Source of the DNA: Mesorhizobium sp. LMG 17147
Lineage (GTDB): Bacteria; Pseudomonadota; Alphaproteobacteria; Rhizobiales; Rhizobiaceae
Length of the DNA stretch: 58,425 nucleotides
Direction: 5' to 3'
Assembly (NCBI RefSeq): GCF_024297145.1
Contig: NZ_JANCTC010000027.1
Coordinates: 1-58,425 of the forward strand
The translations under genes and the position numbers were made by a program. Of the stretch, positions 35,075-44,034 are shown in pieces; position 1 is the stretch's first letter, and every line of letters begins with the position of its first letter. Below the pieces are notes generated by a model, which did no database searches, had not been told where the DNA came from, and saw nothing but the letters and a program-made list of their open reading frames with translations.

Positions 35075-36046
35075 GTGACGGAAGAAACAGCGCAACGAGA
35101 AACAGCTTCGCGATCCCTGTGGTCGACGGCCTTGGTGTCAGCCTTCGGCGGTCCGTTCGGCGGCTTTCTGTGGATCGGCAGCGGCAAACTGGCCGTCGTC
35201 AGCCTGGTGGTGATCAGCGTCGTCGTTTTCGCGCTCATTTACATTGGCTTTCCGGTATTGCCTGGCGTCGATCTTGGTTGGTGGGCCAATTTTTCAGGGA
35301 TCGGTTTGATGGCCCTGTGGGCAGCGATCGTTGTTCCCTTCGCGCACCGGTTCAAGCCGGACAGATGGTACGCGCACGGGCTTTCGGTGCTGGTGCTCGT
35401 CTTTCTGACCACGTATCCGGCCGCATTTGCGATGCGCGCGTTCCTATTCCAGCCGTTCTCCATGCCGTCCAGCAGCATGGTTCCAACGCTGGCGGACGGG
35501 GATCATTTCTTCGTTTCCAAATTCGCCTACGGCTACAGCCGCTATAGCGTCCCGTTTGGACTGCTGCCTGTTGACGGCCGGATATTCGGCGCCGAGCCAA
35601 GGCGAGGAGATATTATGGTGTTCAGGCTGCCATCTGAACCGGACATAGACTACGTCAAGAGAGTCATCGGCTTGCCCGGCGATAGGATTCAGATGGTCGG
35701 CGGGGTGCTCCACATCGATGGCGTGCCAGTGAAGCTAGAGGATGTCGGTGACTATTCCTCCGGCGAAGTACAGTCGGCCAAGCTCCAGCGGGAGACACTG
35801 CCGGAGGGCATTTCTTATTCGGTAATCGACTTAGGCAACTCGATCGGCGACGACACACGCGAGTTTGTGGTGCCTACGGCAGAGTATTTCACATTGGGGG
35901 ACAATCGCGACAACTCCAACGATAGCCGCTTCCTGGTGGGTTTTGTCCCCTATGAAAATCTGGTCGGCAAGGCCGTGCGGCTGTTCTGGAATTCCAAGGG
36001 CGTCGACTATTCTTCCCGACAAATATTGGATCCTTCAGGCAAATAG
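35075..36046 (+). CDS. lepB: Signal peptidase I with extra N-terminal membrane segments
   Basis: Cleaves signal peptides of exported proteins. The Ser-Lys dyad is present: S134 in SMPSSSMVPTL and K195 in YVKRVIGLPGD; box E is FTLGDNRDNSNDSR. Before the catalytic domain lie about four hydrophobic stretches (about 17-35, 39-60, 69-90, 103-124), whereas most alphaproteobacterial LepB have one and E. coli LepB two. The 323-residue product starts at the GTG at 35075 because GAGGGG is five bases upstream; the GTG at 35069 would overlap that site. It is a lone gene, away from an rnc-era cluster, so it is likely a second signal peptidase. It ends one base from the convergent uxuA stop. Confidence 0.9.
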   Translation: MTEETAQRETASRSLWSTALVSAFGGPFGGFLWIGSGKLAVVSLVVISVVVFALIYIGFPVLPGVDLGWWANFSGIGLMALWAAIVVPFAHRFKPDRWYAHGLSVLVLVFLTTYPAAFAMRAFLFQPFSMPSSSMVPTLADGDHFFVSKFAYGYSRYSVPFGLLPVDGRIFGAEPRRGDIMVFRLPSEPDIDYVKRVIGLPGDRIQMVGGVLHIDGVPVKLEDVGDYSSGEVQSAKLQRETLPEGISYSVIDLGNSIGDDTREFVVPTAEYFTLGDNRDNSNDSRFLVGFVPYENLVGKAVRLFWNSKGVDYSSRQILDPSGK

Positions 36047-36047
36047 C

Positions 36048-37226
36048 TCAAACTGTCAGCGACTCCACTGCGCGCATGACGCCGCGCAGTTCGGCGAGGC
36101 CCTTCAGGCGGCCGATGCAGGAATAGCCGGGGTTCACCTTCTTGCCGATGTCGTCGACGATGGCGTGGCCATGGTCGGGACGCATCGGAATCTGCCAGTC
36201 CGCCCTGCCTGCCGCCTTGCGCCGCCGCTCTTCGCCAATCAGCGCCGACACGACCGCCACCATGTCGGTGTCGCCGTCGAGGTGCTCGGCTTCGTGGAAG
36301 GAGCCGTCTGGCTCCTTGGTGACGTTGCGCAGATGGGCGAAATGGATTTTTTCGGCGAAGGCCTTGGCCATCGTCGGCAGATCGTTCTGCGCGCCCGCGC
36401 CGTAGGAGCCGGTGCACAGCGTCAATCCGTTGGCCGGCGAAGCTACGGCGTCGAGCAGCGCGCGGGCATCATTGGCATTGGAAACGATACGCGGCAGGCC
36501 GAACAGCGAAAAAGGTGGATCGTCGGGGTGGATCGCCATCCTGACCCCGGCCTCTTCGGCCACCGGCACGATCTCGCGCAGGAAGGCAAACAGGTTTTCG
36601 CGCAGGCCTTCGGTGGAGACGTCCTTGTAGAGGTCGAGGGCGCGGCGGAAGCTTGTCCGATCGAAGATGAATTCGCGCGCCGGCACCCAGCCGATCAGGT
36701 TGCGCTCCAGCCTTGCCTTGTCGCTGTCGCTCATCCCTTGCAGTCTCACACGCGCGGCCTCGACGCGGGCCGGCGGGTGATCGGCCTCCGCCCCTTCTCG
36801 CTCAAGGATGAAGACGTCATAGGCGCAGAGCTCGACGACATCGAAGCGCAGCGCCGTGCCGCCATGCGGCATGGGATAATCGAGATCTGTGCGCGTCCAG
36901 TCGGTGATCGCCATGAAATTATAGCAGACGGTATTGATCCCGGCGGCGGCGACGGAGCGGACCGACGCCTTGTAATTGTCGATCAGGGTGCGCCAGTTGC
37001 CGCTGCGGGTCTTGATGTCCTCATGGACGACAATGCTTTCGACCACATCCCAGGTCAGGCCCGCTGCCTCGATGTCGGCCTTGCGCCTGACGATCTCGTC
37101 CGCCGGCCAGGCGCGGCCGTCATTGAGGTGATGCAGCGCACTGACGATGCCGACGGCGCCGGCTTGACGGACATGAGCAAGCGTCACCGGATCGTCTGGC
37201 CCGAACCAGCGCCAGGTTTGTCTCAT
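36048..37226 (-). CDS. uxuA: Mannonate dehydratase
   Basis: Dehydrates D-mannonate to 2-keto-3-deoxygluconate, the last step of the glucuronate branch. The 392-residue length is typical. Recognisable segments are MRQTWRWFGPDDPVTL, SALHHLNDGRAWP, IHPDDPPFSLFGLPRI (metal-binding His), FAHLRNVTKEPDGSFHEAEH and MRPDHGH. Its ATG overlaps the uxuB stop by four bases (ATGA), so the pair is transcribed as uxuB-uxuA from the divergent promoter facing uxaC. Confidence 0.96.
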   Translation of the reverse strand: MRQTWRWFGPDDPVTLAHVRQAGAVGIVSALHHLNDGRAWPADEIVRRKADIEAAGLTWDVVESIVVHEDIKTRSGNWRTLIDNYKASVRSVAAAGINTVCYNFMAITDWTRTDLDYPMPHGGTALRFDVVELCAYDVFILEREGAEADHPPARVEAARVRLQGMSDSDKARLERNLIGWVPAREFIFDRTSFRRALDLYKDVSTEGLRENLFAFLREIVPVAEEAGVRMAIHPDDPPFSLFGLPRIVSNANDARALLDAVASPANGLTLCTGSYGAGAQNDLPTMAKAFAEKIHFAHLRNVTKEPDGSFHEAEHLDGDTDMVAVVSALIGEERRRKAAGRADWQIPMRPDHGHAIVDDIGKKVNPGYSCIGRLKGLAELRGVMRAVESLTV

Positions 37227-38701
37227 GGCTTCTCACTCCGTACGCCAAGCGCCGCGAAGGCAGCGGCAGGTCCGCCCCGCCGCAGGCGCTCGAGATGGGC
37301 TGCTGTCAGATCGATCAGTGTCATGCGGTGGGAATGGTCTTTGGCGAAGCCGGCGAGATCGAATATCGCTGTCACCGTTTCATCAGCCGGCCGGCTGCCG
37401 AGCGCCGTGAGCGGAGTGTCGATCGGGTCGGTAAAATGGGCTTCCGGCAAGGTTTTGCCGCGCGCCTCGCAAGCGGCGATCCAGGCCGCCACCACCAGCA
37501 TGAGATGCGCGGGCGGGTCACCGGCGCTCAGTCGATCGAGGGCCGAGGCGACTATGCGCTGCGGCAGCTTCTGGCTGCCGTCATTGGCGATCTGCGCCGT
37601 GCGATGGGCGAGCGCGGTGTTCGAATAGCGCTCGGCGAGCTGGGCCGTGTAGCCGGCCGTATCGAGCCCGGCGTCCTGCGGAAGTGTCGGGATGGCCTCG
37701 GCCCATAGTCCGTCGACGAATTGCCGGATCGCCGGATCGGCAAAGGCGCGGTCGACCGTGTCGTAGCCGCTGAGCAGGCCGAGATAGGCGATTGCCGAAT
37801 GCGAACCGTTGAGCAGCCGCAGCTTCATGTCCTCGAAGGGCCCGACGTCGCCGACCATGGTGACGCCGAACTTTTCCCAGACCGGCCTGCCTGCCGGGAA
37901 ATCATCCTCGACCACCCACTGGCAGAACGGCTCGGTCATCACCGGCCAGGCATCCTCGATGCCGAGCTCGACGGCGATACGCGCCCGGTCGGCATCGGTG
38001 GTCGCCGGCACGATGCGGTCGACCATGCTTGACGGGAAGGCGACGCCGTCGGCTATGTGCCCGGCAAGGCCGGGATCGCGCAGTGCTGCGAATTCGACCA
38101 GCAGGCGGTGCAGCGTGGCGCCATTGGCCGGAAGGTTGTCGCAGCAGAGCACGGTGAAAGGCTTGATGCCGGCGAAACGGCGGCGCAACAGCGCTTCGGT
38201 GAGAAAACCATGCGCCGTCCGTGGCATTTGCGGGTTAGCCAAATCATGGACGATGTCCGGATGGGTGCTGTCCAGACCGCCGCCGGCTGCTCTCAGATAA
38301 GCCTTTTCGGTGATCGTGAGCGTAACGATGCGGGTGCGCTGATCCGTCAGAGCGGCGAGCACCGCAGCCGGATCTTCCGGCGCCACCAGCATCGACAGGA
38401 TCGAACCGACGACGCGCAGCTCTTCGCCGATGCTGCTCCTGATCGCCAGCGTGTAGAGGCCATCCTGCGGCGCCAGGGCGTCGCGCGTGTCCGGACTGCG
38501 CAAGGACACGCCGACAATGCCCCAGTCCGCTTCTCCCGCCGCCAGGCAGTCGTCGACATAGGCCGCCTGATGGGCGCGATGGAACGCACCGACGCCGAGA
38601 TGGACGATGCCCGGTGCGATGCCGCCGCGGGCGTAGCGCGGAACCGCGACCGAAGCCGGCAGTGCCGTCAGCGTGCTGTTGGAAAGGCGTCTGTTGGTCA
38701 T
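37223..38701 (-). CDS. uxuB: Fructuronate reductase (mannitol dehydrogenase family)
   Basis: Reduces D-fructuronate to D-mannonate with NADH. The 492-residue product is a long-chain polyol dehydrogenase: N-terminal Rossmann motif GIVHLGVGAFHRAHQAAY (about 31-48), central substrate region KLRLLNGSHSAIAYLG (about 303-318; the catalytic lysine of the family lies in this KxxxxNxxH motif), and a helical C-terminal domain. The mannitol/fructuronate choice is set by context: it is coupled to uxuA and lies opposite uxaC. The start at 38701 gives MTNRRLSNSTLTAL. Confidence 0.9.
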   Translation of the reverse strand: MTNRRLSNSTLTALPASVAVPRYARGGIAPGIVHLGVGAFHRAHQAAYVDDCLAAGEADWGIVGVSLRSPDTRDALAPQDGLYTLAIRSSIGEELRVVGSILSMLVAPEDPAAVLAALTDQRTRIVTLTITEKAYLRAAGGGLDSTHPDIVHDLANPQMPRTAHGFLTEALLRRRFAGIKPFTVLCCDNLPANGATLHRLLVEFAALRDPGLAGHIADGVAFPSSMVDRIVPATTDADRARIAVELGIEDAWPVMTEPFCQWVVEDDFPAGRPVWEKFGVTMVGDVGPFEDMKLRLLNGSHSAIAYLGLLSGYDTVDRAFADPAIRQFVDGLWAEAIPTLPQDAGLDTAGYTAQLAERYSNTALAHRTAQIANDGSQKLPQRIVASALDRLSAGDPPAHLMLVVAAWIAACEARGKTLPEAHFTDPIDTPLTALGSRPADETVTAIFDLAGFAKDHSHRMTLIDLTAAHLERLRRGGPAAAFAALGVRSEKP

Positions 38702-38794
38702 TGCGCCACGTGTCTGATCGAGATTGTTGGGTCCTGCTGGCAGGCGGCGTAACACCCGATGCCGTCACGCACAATGGGCAATGGCCGACGAAAA

Positions 38795-38830
38795 GTCATC
38801 ATACAACAACCCAGTTTTTGTATGTTGACA
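38795..38830. promoter_or_regulatory. GntR operator and promoter between uxuB and uxaC
   Basis: GTCATCATACAACAAC (38795-38810) and GTTTTTGTATGTTGAC (38814-38829) match as inverted repeats at 14 of 16 positions, with exact CATACAA/TTGTATG cores. The right arm overlaps a consensus -35 TTGACA (38825-38830) pointing toward uxaC; a possible -10 follows 17 bases later (38848-38853, weak). A FadR-type GntR regulator is encoded in the uxaC operon, so this is its likely operator for both divergent operons. Confidence 0.65.
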
Positions 38831-38875
38831 TTATTTCTTTCCAACCCTACCGATGTCCGGGTTGGGAGGATCTAC

Positions 38876-40285
38876 GTGGCCGCATTGACGGATCCGGATT
38901 TGCTGTTTGCCGCCGAGGCGCGCCCGCTTTCGCTGGCCCGCGATCTCTACGCCGCGGTCAAGGATCTGCCGATCGTCAGCCCGCACGGCCACACCGATCC
39001 GCGCTGGTATGCGCTCAACGAGCCGTTTCCCGATCCGGCGCAATTGCTGATCGTGCCGGACCACTACATTTTCCGCATGCTGTTCAGCCAGGGCGTTCTG
39101 CTTGAGGAGCTTGGCGTGCCGACGCTTGACGGCTCGCCGGTGGAGACCGACGGCAGAACGATCTGGCGGCGCTTCGCCGAGTATTATTACCTGTTTCGGG
39201 GTACGCCGACCCGGCTGTGGTTCGACCATGTGCTCGCCCATCTGTTCGGCATCGACGAGCCGCTGAATGCCAAGACAGCCGACCGCCACTACGACACGAT
39301 CGCGACGCTGCTGCAGCGTGAAGACTATCGCCCTCGGGCGCTGTTCGAGCGCTTCAACATCGAGGTCATCGCGACGACGGAGGGCGCGCTGGACGATCTC
39401 CAATCGCATCGAACGATCCGCGACAGCGGCTGGCAGGGCCGCGTCGTCACCGCCTACCGGCCGGATGCAGTCGTCGATCCCGATTTCGAAGGCTTCTCGG
39501 CCAATCTCGACCGACTTGGCGGCATCACCGGCTGCGACACTGGCACTTGGGCCGGCTATCTCGATGCGCATCGCCAGCGGCGCGCCTTCTTCAAGAGTTT
39601 CGGTGCGACGTCCTCCGATCACGGCCATCCGACGGCCGACACCGCCAATCTTTCGGATGCCGCCGCCGCGGAGCTGTTCAACCGTATCCGCCGGGGCTCG
39701 GACGACGAGCGCGAGCGAAAATTGTTTCGCGCCCAGATGCTGACCGAGATGGCCAAGATGAGCCGCGACGACGGGCTGGTCCTGCAGATACATCCCGGCT
39801 CCTGGCGCAATCATTCGCCTTCTATCTTTCAGAAGTTCGGCAGGGACAAAGGCTTCGATATCCCGACCCGAACCGATTATGTGACGGCGCTGAAGCCGCT
39901 GCTCGACTGTGTCGGGCTGGAACGCGACCTCACCATCGTCCTCTTCACCCTCGACGAGACCAGCTATGCGCGCGAGCTGGCGCCGCTCGCCGGCGTCTAC
40001 CCGGCATTGAAGCTCGGGCCGGCCTGGTGGTTCCACGACAGCCCCGAAGGCATGCTCAGGTTCCGTGAGATGACCACCGAAACCGCGGGTTTCTATAACA
40101 CCGTCGGTTTCAACGACGACACCCGCGCCTTTCCATCCATACCGGCCCGCCATGATGTGGCGCGCCGGGTCGATTGCGCTTTTCTGGCGCGTCTCGTCAC
40201 TGAGCATCGGCTCGGCGAAGATGAGGCGCACGAGCTGGCGCAGGAACTTGCCTATACGCTCGCGAAAAAGGCGTACCGGCTCTAA
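38876..40285 (+). CDS. uxaC: Uronate (glucuronate/galacturonate) isomerase
   Basis: Isomerises D-glucuronate to D-fructuronate (and D-galacturonate to D-tagaturonate). The 469-residue product has the amidohydrolase-like barrel, opening with LPIVSPHGHTDPRWYA (HxH metal motif) and carrying the family segment GATSSDHGHPTADT, the LQIHPGSWRNH strand, and a late AWWFHDSPEGML stretch. The start is the GTG at 38876, with GGGAGGA six bases upstream; longer in-frame versions run back through the operator. First gene of the uxaC-TRAP-gntR-kduI-kduD-kdgF operon. Confidence 0.95.
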   Translation: MAALTDPDLLFAAEARPLSLARDLYAAVKDLPIVSPHGHTDPRWYALNEPFPDPAQLLIVPDHYIFRMLFSQGVLLEELGVPTLDGSPVETDGRTIWRRFAEYYYLFRGTPTRLWFDHVLAHLFGIDEPLNAKTADRHYDTIATLLQREDYRPRALFERFNIEVIATTEGALDDLQSHRTIRDSGWQGRVVTAYRPDAVVDPDFEGFSANLDRLGGITGCDTGTWAGYLDAHRQRRAFFKSFGATSSDHGHPTADTANLSDAAAAELFNRIRRGSDDERERKLFRAQMLTEMAKMSRDDGLVLQIHPGSWRNHSPSIFQKFGRDKGFDIPTRTDYVTALKPLLDCVGLERDLTIVLFTLDETSYARELAPLAGVYPALKLGPAWWFHDSPEGMLRFREMTTETAGFYNTVGFNDDTRAFPSIPARHDVARRVDCAFLARLVTEHRLGEDEAHELAQELAYTLAKKAYRL

Positions 40286-40325
40286 CGGCGCTTGCCGCCA
40301 TCGTTTAAAAAACGGGAGGAAACCA

Positions 40326-41303
40326 ATGCTGCATTTTTCTAGACTGGCGGGAGCTACGCTAGTTGCCGCCGCACTGCTGGCCGGATCGGCAAGCGCCCAG
40401 ACGGTCCTGCGCTCGTCCGACACCCACCCGGATGGCTACCCGACGGTCGAGGCGGTCAAATATTTCGGCGAGCTGGTGAAGGAGCGCACCGCCGGCCGCT
40501 ATGTGGTCGAGATCTATCCTTCCGCGCAACTTGGCGAGGAAAAGGACACGATCGAGCAGGTGCGCACCGGCGTGATCGATCTCAACCGTGTTTCGATGGC
40601 GCCGTTCAACGGGCTCATCCCCGAGACCACCGTGCCCTCGCTGCCCTACATCTTCCGTTCGGAAGACCATATGCACAAGGTCATGGACGGGGCGATCGGC
40701 GACCAGATCGCGGCGGCGTTCGACCAGGTCGGGCTGGTGCTGCTCGCCTTCTACGACGGCGGTGCCCGCTCCTTCTACAATTCGAAGAAGCCGATCAACA
40801 CCGTAGCCGATATGGCCGGCATGAAGTTTCGCGTCATCCAGTCCGACATCTTCGTCGACATGGTGGCGGCACTCGGCGCCAACGCGACACCGATGCCTTA
40901 TGGCGAAGTGTATTCGGCGATCGAGACCGGGGTCATCGACGGCGCGGAGAATAATTTTCCGAGCTACGACACCGCCAAGCATGCGGAAGTCGCCAAGTAT
41001 TATTCGCTCGACGAGCACACGATGGTGCCGGAAGCCTTCGTCATGGCGAAGTCGAGCTGGGACAAGCTGACGCCGGAAGACCAGGCGATCTTCAAGGCGG
41101 CCGCCAAGGAAAGCGTCGCCAAGCAGCGCGAGCTGTGGACCGCCAAGGTCAAGGAATCGCGCGCCAAGGTCGAGGCAGCAGGTTCGCAGATCACGACGCC
41201 GGACAAGCAGCCCTTCATCGACGCGATGGGGCCGGTCTACGAGAAGCACGTCAAGGACGACAAGCTGAAGGCCATGGTCGAAGCCATCAAGGCCGTGCAG
41301 TGA
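40326..41303 (+). CDS. TRAP transporter substrate-binding protein (DctP family)
   Basis: Periplasmic receptor of a tripartite ATP-independent transporter. The 325-residue precursor has a signal peptide (about 1-24, cleaved after SASA). The mature protein starts QTVLRSSDTHP and contains the conserved FRVIQSDIFVDMVAALGANATP region with the arginine that binds the ligand carboxylate. Clustering with uronate catabolic genes indicates a uronate or its 4-deoxy derivative as ligand; that is inference. GGGAGGA precedes the ATG; the gene begins 40 bases after uxaC. Confidence 0.93.
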   Translation: MLHFSRLAGATLVAAALLAGSASAQTVLRSSDTHPDGYPTVEAVKYFGELVKERTAGRYVVEIYPSAQLGEEKDTIEQVRTGVIDLNRVSMAPFNGLIPETTVPSLPYIFRSEDHMHKVMDGAIGDQIAAAFDQVGLVLLAFYDGGARSFYNSKKPINTVADMAGMKFRVIQSDIFVDMVAALGANATPMPYGEVYSAIETGVIDGAENNFPSYDTAKHAEVAKYYSLDEHTMVPEAFVMAKSSWDKLTPEDQAIFKAAAKESVAKQRELWTAKVKESRAKVEAAGSQITTPDKQPFIDAMGPVYEKHVKDDKLKAMVEAIKAVQ

Positions 41304-41355
41304 TCAAGCGGCGGCGCGGACATTTCGCGCCGCCATCCTCTTGCGGAGAAAACCG

Positions 41356-41934
41356 GTGACTTCCAGCCCAAAACCAAGACCGCTTCTGTCCGGCGTCGCG
41401 CAAGTGATGTCGCGCGTCAGCACGGCGGCGCTGTCGATCGCCGGCATCGGGCTGGTGCTGATGACCGCCTTCGTCGCATGGCAGGTGTTCGGCCGCTATG
41501 TTCTGAACCGCTCGCCGAGCTGGACCGAGCCGGGCTCGGTGATGCTGATGAGCTGGTTCATTTTCCTCGGCGCCGCCGTCGGTGTGCGCGAGAACTATCA
41601 TCTTGGTTTCGACGTCCTGCTCTACGTGCTGCCGAAAGGCGGCAAGCGTTGGCTGCGGATGATTTCGGACCTCGTCGCGCTCGCCTTCGGCATCGGCATG
41701 ATCTGGTATGGCAGCCAGCTGGTCGCATTGACCTGGGGTTCTACCTTGCCGTCACTCGGCATATCGGGGGGCTGGGATTACGTCCCGCTTGTCGCGGGAG
41801 GGGCGCTCATCGTGCTCTTCACGCTGGAGCGCATCGCGCTTCGCCTCTCCGGTGCGCCGATCGACGATGCCCTCGATGAACTGCCGCCGGCCGAAGTTGC
41901 GGCCGAACTCGACACCGCGAACGTGAAGGTCTGA
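41356..41934 (+). CDS. TRAP transporter small membrane subunit (DctQ family)
   Basis: A 192-residue four-helix membrane protein. The DctQ signature VFGRYVLNRSPSWTEPGSVMLMSWFIFLG spans helix 1 to helix 2 (about 45-72), followed by GVRENYHLGFD. I use the GTG at 41356 with GGAG about seven bases upstream. It lies between the binding protein and DctM, four bases before the latter, and both are needed for sodium-driven uptake. Confidence 0.92.
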   Translation: MTSSPKPRPLLSGVAQVMSRVSTAALSIAGIGLVLMTAFVAWQVFGRYVLNRSPSWTEPGSVMLMSWFIFLGAAVGVRENYHLGFDVLLYVLPKGGKRWLRMISDLVALAFGIGMIWYGSQLVALTWGSTLPSLGISGGWDYVPLVAGGALIVLFTLERIALRLSGAPIDDALDELPPAEVAAELDTANVKV

Positions 41935-41938
41935 CGCC

Positions 41939-43219
41939 ATGGAACTGTGGATTCTGTTCGGCGTCTTCACCCTGCTGATGCTTATCGGCACGCCGATCGC
42001 TTTCTGCCTCGGCGTCGCAAGCCTTGCCACCGTCCTCTATATGGGTCTGCCGCCGCTCATCGTATTCCAGCGACTGAATTCCGGCATGAGCGTCTTTTCG
42101 CTGCTGGCCATTCCGTTTTTCATCTACGCCGGCGACTTGATGGTGCGCGGCGGCATCGCCAGCAAGATCGTTGCCTTCGCCGGCTCGCTCGTCGGTCATT
42201 TGCGCGGCGGCCTCGGGCAGGTCAACATCGCCACCGCCACACTGTTCGGCGGCATTTCCGGGTCGGCGGTTGCGGAGGCAGCGGCGGTAGGCGGCCTGAT
42301 GATCCCGCAGATGAAGGCGCGTGGATATGGAGCGGACTACGCCGTCAACGTCACGTCGATGGCTGCGCTGATCGCGCTGCTTCTGCCGCCGTCGCACAAC
42401 ATGATCATCTACTCGATCTCGGCAGGCGGAAAGATCTCCATCGCCGATCTGTTCACGGCCGGCATCATCCCGGGCCTGCTGTTGGCCCTGTCACTGATGA
42501 TCACCGCCTATTTCGTGGCGCGCTCCCGCGGCTATCCGACCGAGCCGTTTCCGGGCTTCACCGCCGTTGCGCATCTCTTCGCCGTCGCGGTGCCCGGCCT
42601 GCTGCTGATCGCGATCATCTTCGGCGGCGTACGATCGGGCGTGTTCACGGCTACCGAGAGTTCCTGTATCGCCGTCATCTATGCGTTGTTCGTAACCGTC
42701 TTCGTTTACCGGCAGATGACCTGGGAAGGTTTCGTTCATGCCACCTACGGCGCCGTGCGCACCACGGCCATGGTGCTGCTCATCATCGGCATGGCGGCGG
42801 CGTTCTCCTGGTTGATGGCCTTCCTGAAAGTGCCGGCAGCGCTCATCGCCTCCATGAACGCGATCTCGGACGATCCGCTGGTCGTGCTTCTCCTGCTCAA
42901 CCTCCTGATGCTGTTCCTCGGCACCTTTATGGACATGGGGCCGACCATCATCATTTGCACGCCGATCTTCCTGCCCGTGGCGCAGGCCTACGGCGTCGAT
43001 CCGGTGCATTTCGGCGTCATCATGATCCTCAATTTCGGCATCGGGCTGAACACGCCGCCGGTGGGCGCGGTGCAGTTCGTCGCGTGCGCAGTGGGCAAGA
43101 TATCCGTCTGGGAATCGATGCGCTCGATCTGGCCGTTCTATGGCGCAGGCCTCGTGGTGCTGGGGCTCGTCACTTACATTCCGGCCATTTCGCTGTGGCT
43201 GCCGAGCGTCTTCAAATAG
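41939..43219 (+). CDS. TRAP transporter large membrane subunit (DctM family)
   Basis: The 426-residue sodium-coupled permease with about 12 membrane segments. Family landmarks are IPFFIYAGDLMVRGGIA, LFGGISGSAVAEAAAVGG (about 101-118), PPSHNMIIYSI, GTFMDMGPTIIICTPIF and FGIGLNTPPVGA. It directly follows the DctQ gene and precedes the GntR regulator by ten bases. Confidence 0.95.
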   Translation: MELWILFGVFTLLMLIGTPIAFCLGVASLATVLYMGLPPLIVFQRLNSGMSVFSLLAIPFFIYAGDLMVRGGIASKIVAFAGSLVGHLRGGLGQVNIATATLFGGISGSAVAEAAAVGGLMIPQMKARGYGADYAVNVTSMAALIALLLPPSHNMIIYSISAGGKISIADLFTAGIIPGLLLALSLMITAYFVARSRGYPTEPFPGFTAVAHLFAVAVPGLLLIAIIFGGVRSGVFTATESSCIAVIYALFVTVFVYRQMTWEGFVHATYGAVRTTAMVLLIIGMAAAFSWLMAFLKVPAALIASMNAISDDPLVVLLLLNLLMLFLGTFMDMGPTIIICTPIFLPVAQAYGVDPVHFGVIMILNFGIGLNTPPVGAVQFVACAVGKISVWESMRSIWPFYGAGLVVLGLVTYIPAISLWLPSVFK

Positions 43220-43229
43220 GAGGTGCGAC

Positions 43230-44006
43230 ATGGCCTCAGACACCGCAGCCGGCCTCCGCGTCGAACGAAGACCGAAACTTTCGGAAACCGTCGTTGCGGC
43301 GATCCGCAAGCAACTGCAGGCGGGCGAGATCCAGCCAGGGCAGAAGCTGCCGACCGAGGGCCAGTTGACCGAGACCTTCGGGGTCAGCCGCACTGTGATA
43401 CGCGAAGCGCTGGCCAAACTTGCCGCGGACGGCCTGGTCGAGCCGCGCCAAGGCGCCGGGGTCTTCGTCACCGAGCATATCTCGACAGCATTCGGTGCTC
43501 TTGCGGCGGAGATGGGCAGCAAGGATTCGATCGCCCTCAACGTGCTCGAAGTCAGGTTGGCGATCGAGATCGAATCCGCCGGGCTCGCTGCCATCCGCCG
43601 CAACGCCGCGCAGGAAGCGGCGATCCAGGAAGCCTTCTTCGAATTCGAACGGCTGCTCCTCAACAGCGAGCCGACGGGACCGGCCGACCTTGCTTTCCAC
43701 CGCGCAATCGCCAGCGCCACCAACAATCCGTTCTATGTCGAGATGCTCGACGTGCTCGGCCGGCGCGCCATTCCTTGCGACGTGACCTCGCCATGGTCGA
43801 CCGAGATCGCCCAATCGGACGCCTACCAGCGCGGCCTGCAACGTGAGCATCTGGTGATCCTCAAGGCCATCTCGGCAGGCGATGCGGAGGCGGCCCGGGA
43901 GGCGATGCGCGCGCATCTGGGTGCCAGCCAGCAGCGCTATCGCGAGCGCCTGCACGCGCGCCAGGTTTTTTATGCCGACTCGGTCAAGGCCGCGGGAACT
44001 GAATAA
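43230..44006 (+). CDS. uxuR: GntR/FadR-family regulator of uronate catabolism
   Basis: A 258-residue protein with an N-terminal winged helix (about 15-80; KLPTEGQLTETFGVSRTVIREALAKL) and a C-terminal FCD helical domain. The FCD metal/ligand residues are suggested by DLAFHRAIASATNN and EHLVILKAISAGDAEAAREAM with its AHL tail. In enteric bacteria the equivalent UxuR/ExuR respond to fructuronate or uronates. It is in mid-operon and an inverted repeat of GntR type lies in the uxuB/uxaC promoter, so autoregulation is likely. AGGAGGTG lies about five bases before the start. Confidence 0.85.
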   Translation: MASDTAAGLRVERRPKLSETVVAAIRKQLQAGEIQPGQKLPTEGQLTETFGVSRTVIREALAKLAADGLVEPRQGAGVFVTEHISTAFGALAAEMGSKDSIALNVLEVRLAIEIESAGLAAIRRNAAQEAAIQEAFFEFERLLLNSEPTGPADLAFHRAIASATNNPFYVEMLDVLGRRAIPCDVTSPWSTEIAQSDAYQRGLQREHLVILKAISAGDAEAAREAMRAHLGASQQRYRERLHARQVFYADSVKAAGTE

Positions 44007-44034
44007 GCAATTGAGGCAGCCCCATGGGACAGCA

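Noticed and set aside
38759..38875. Longer uxaC starting at an ATG in the intergenic region
   Set aside because: It would translate through the operator and -35 box; the GTG at 38876 has a strong ribosome site and gives the family length.
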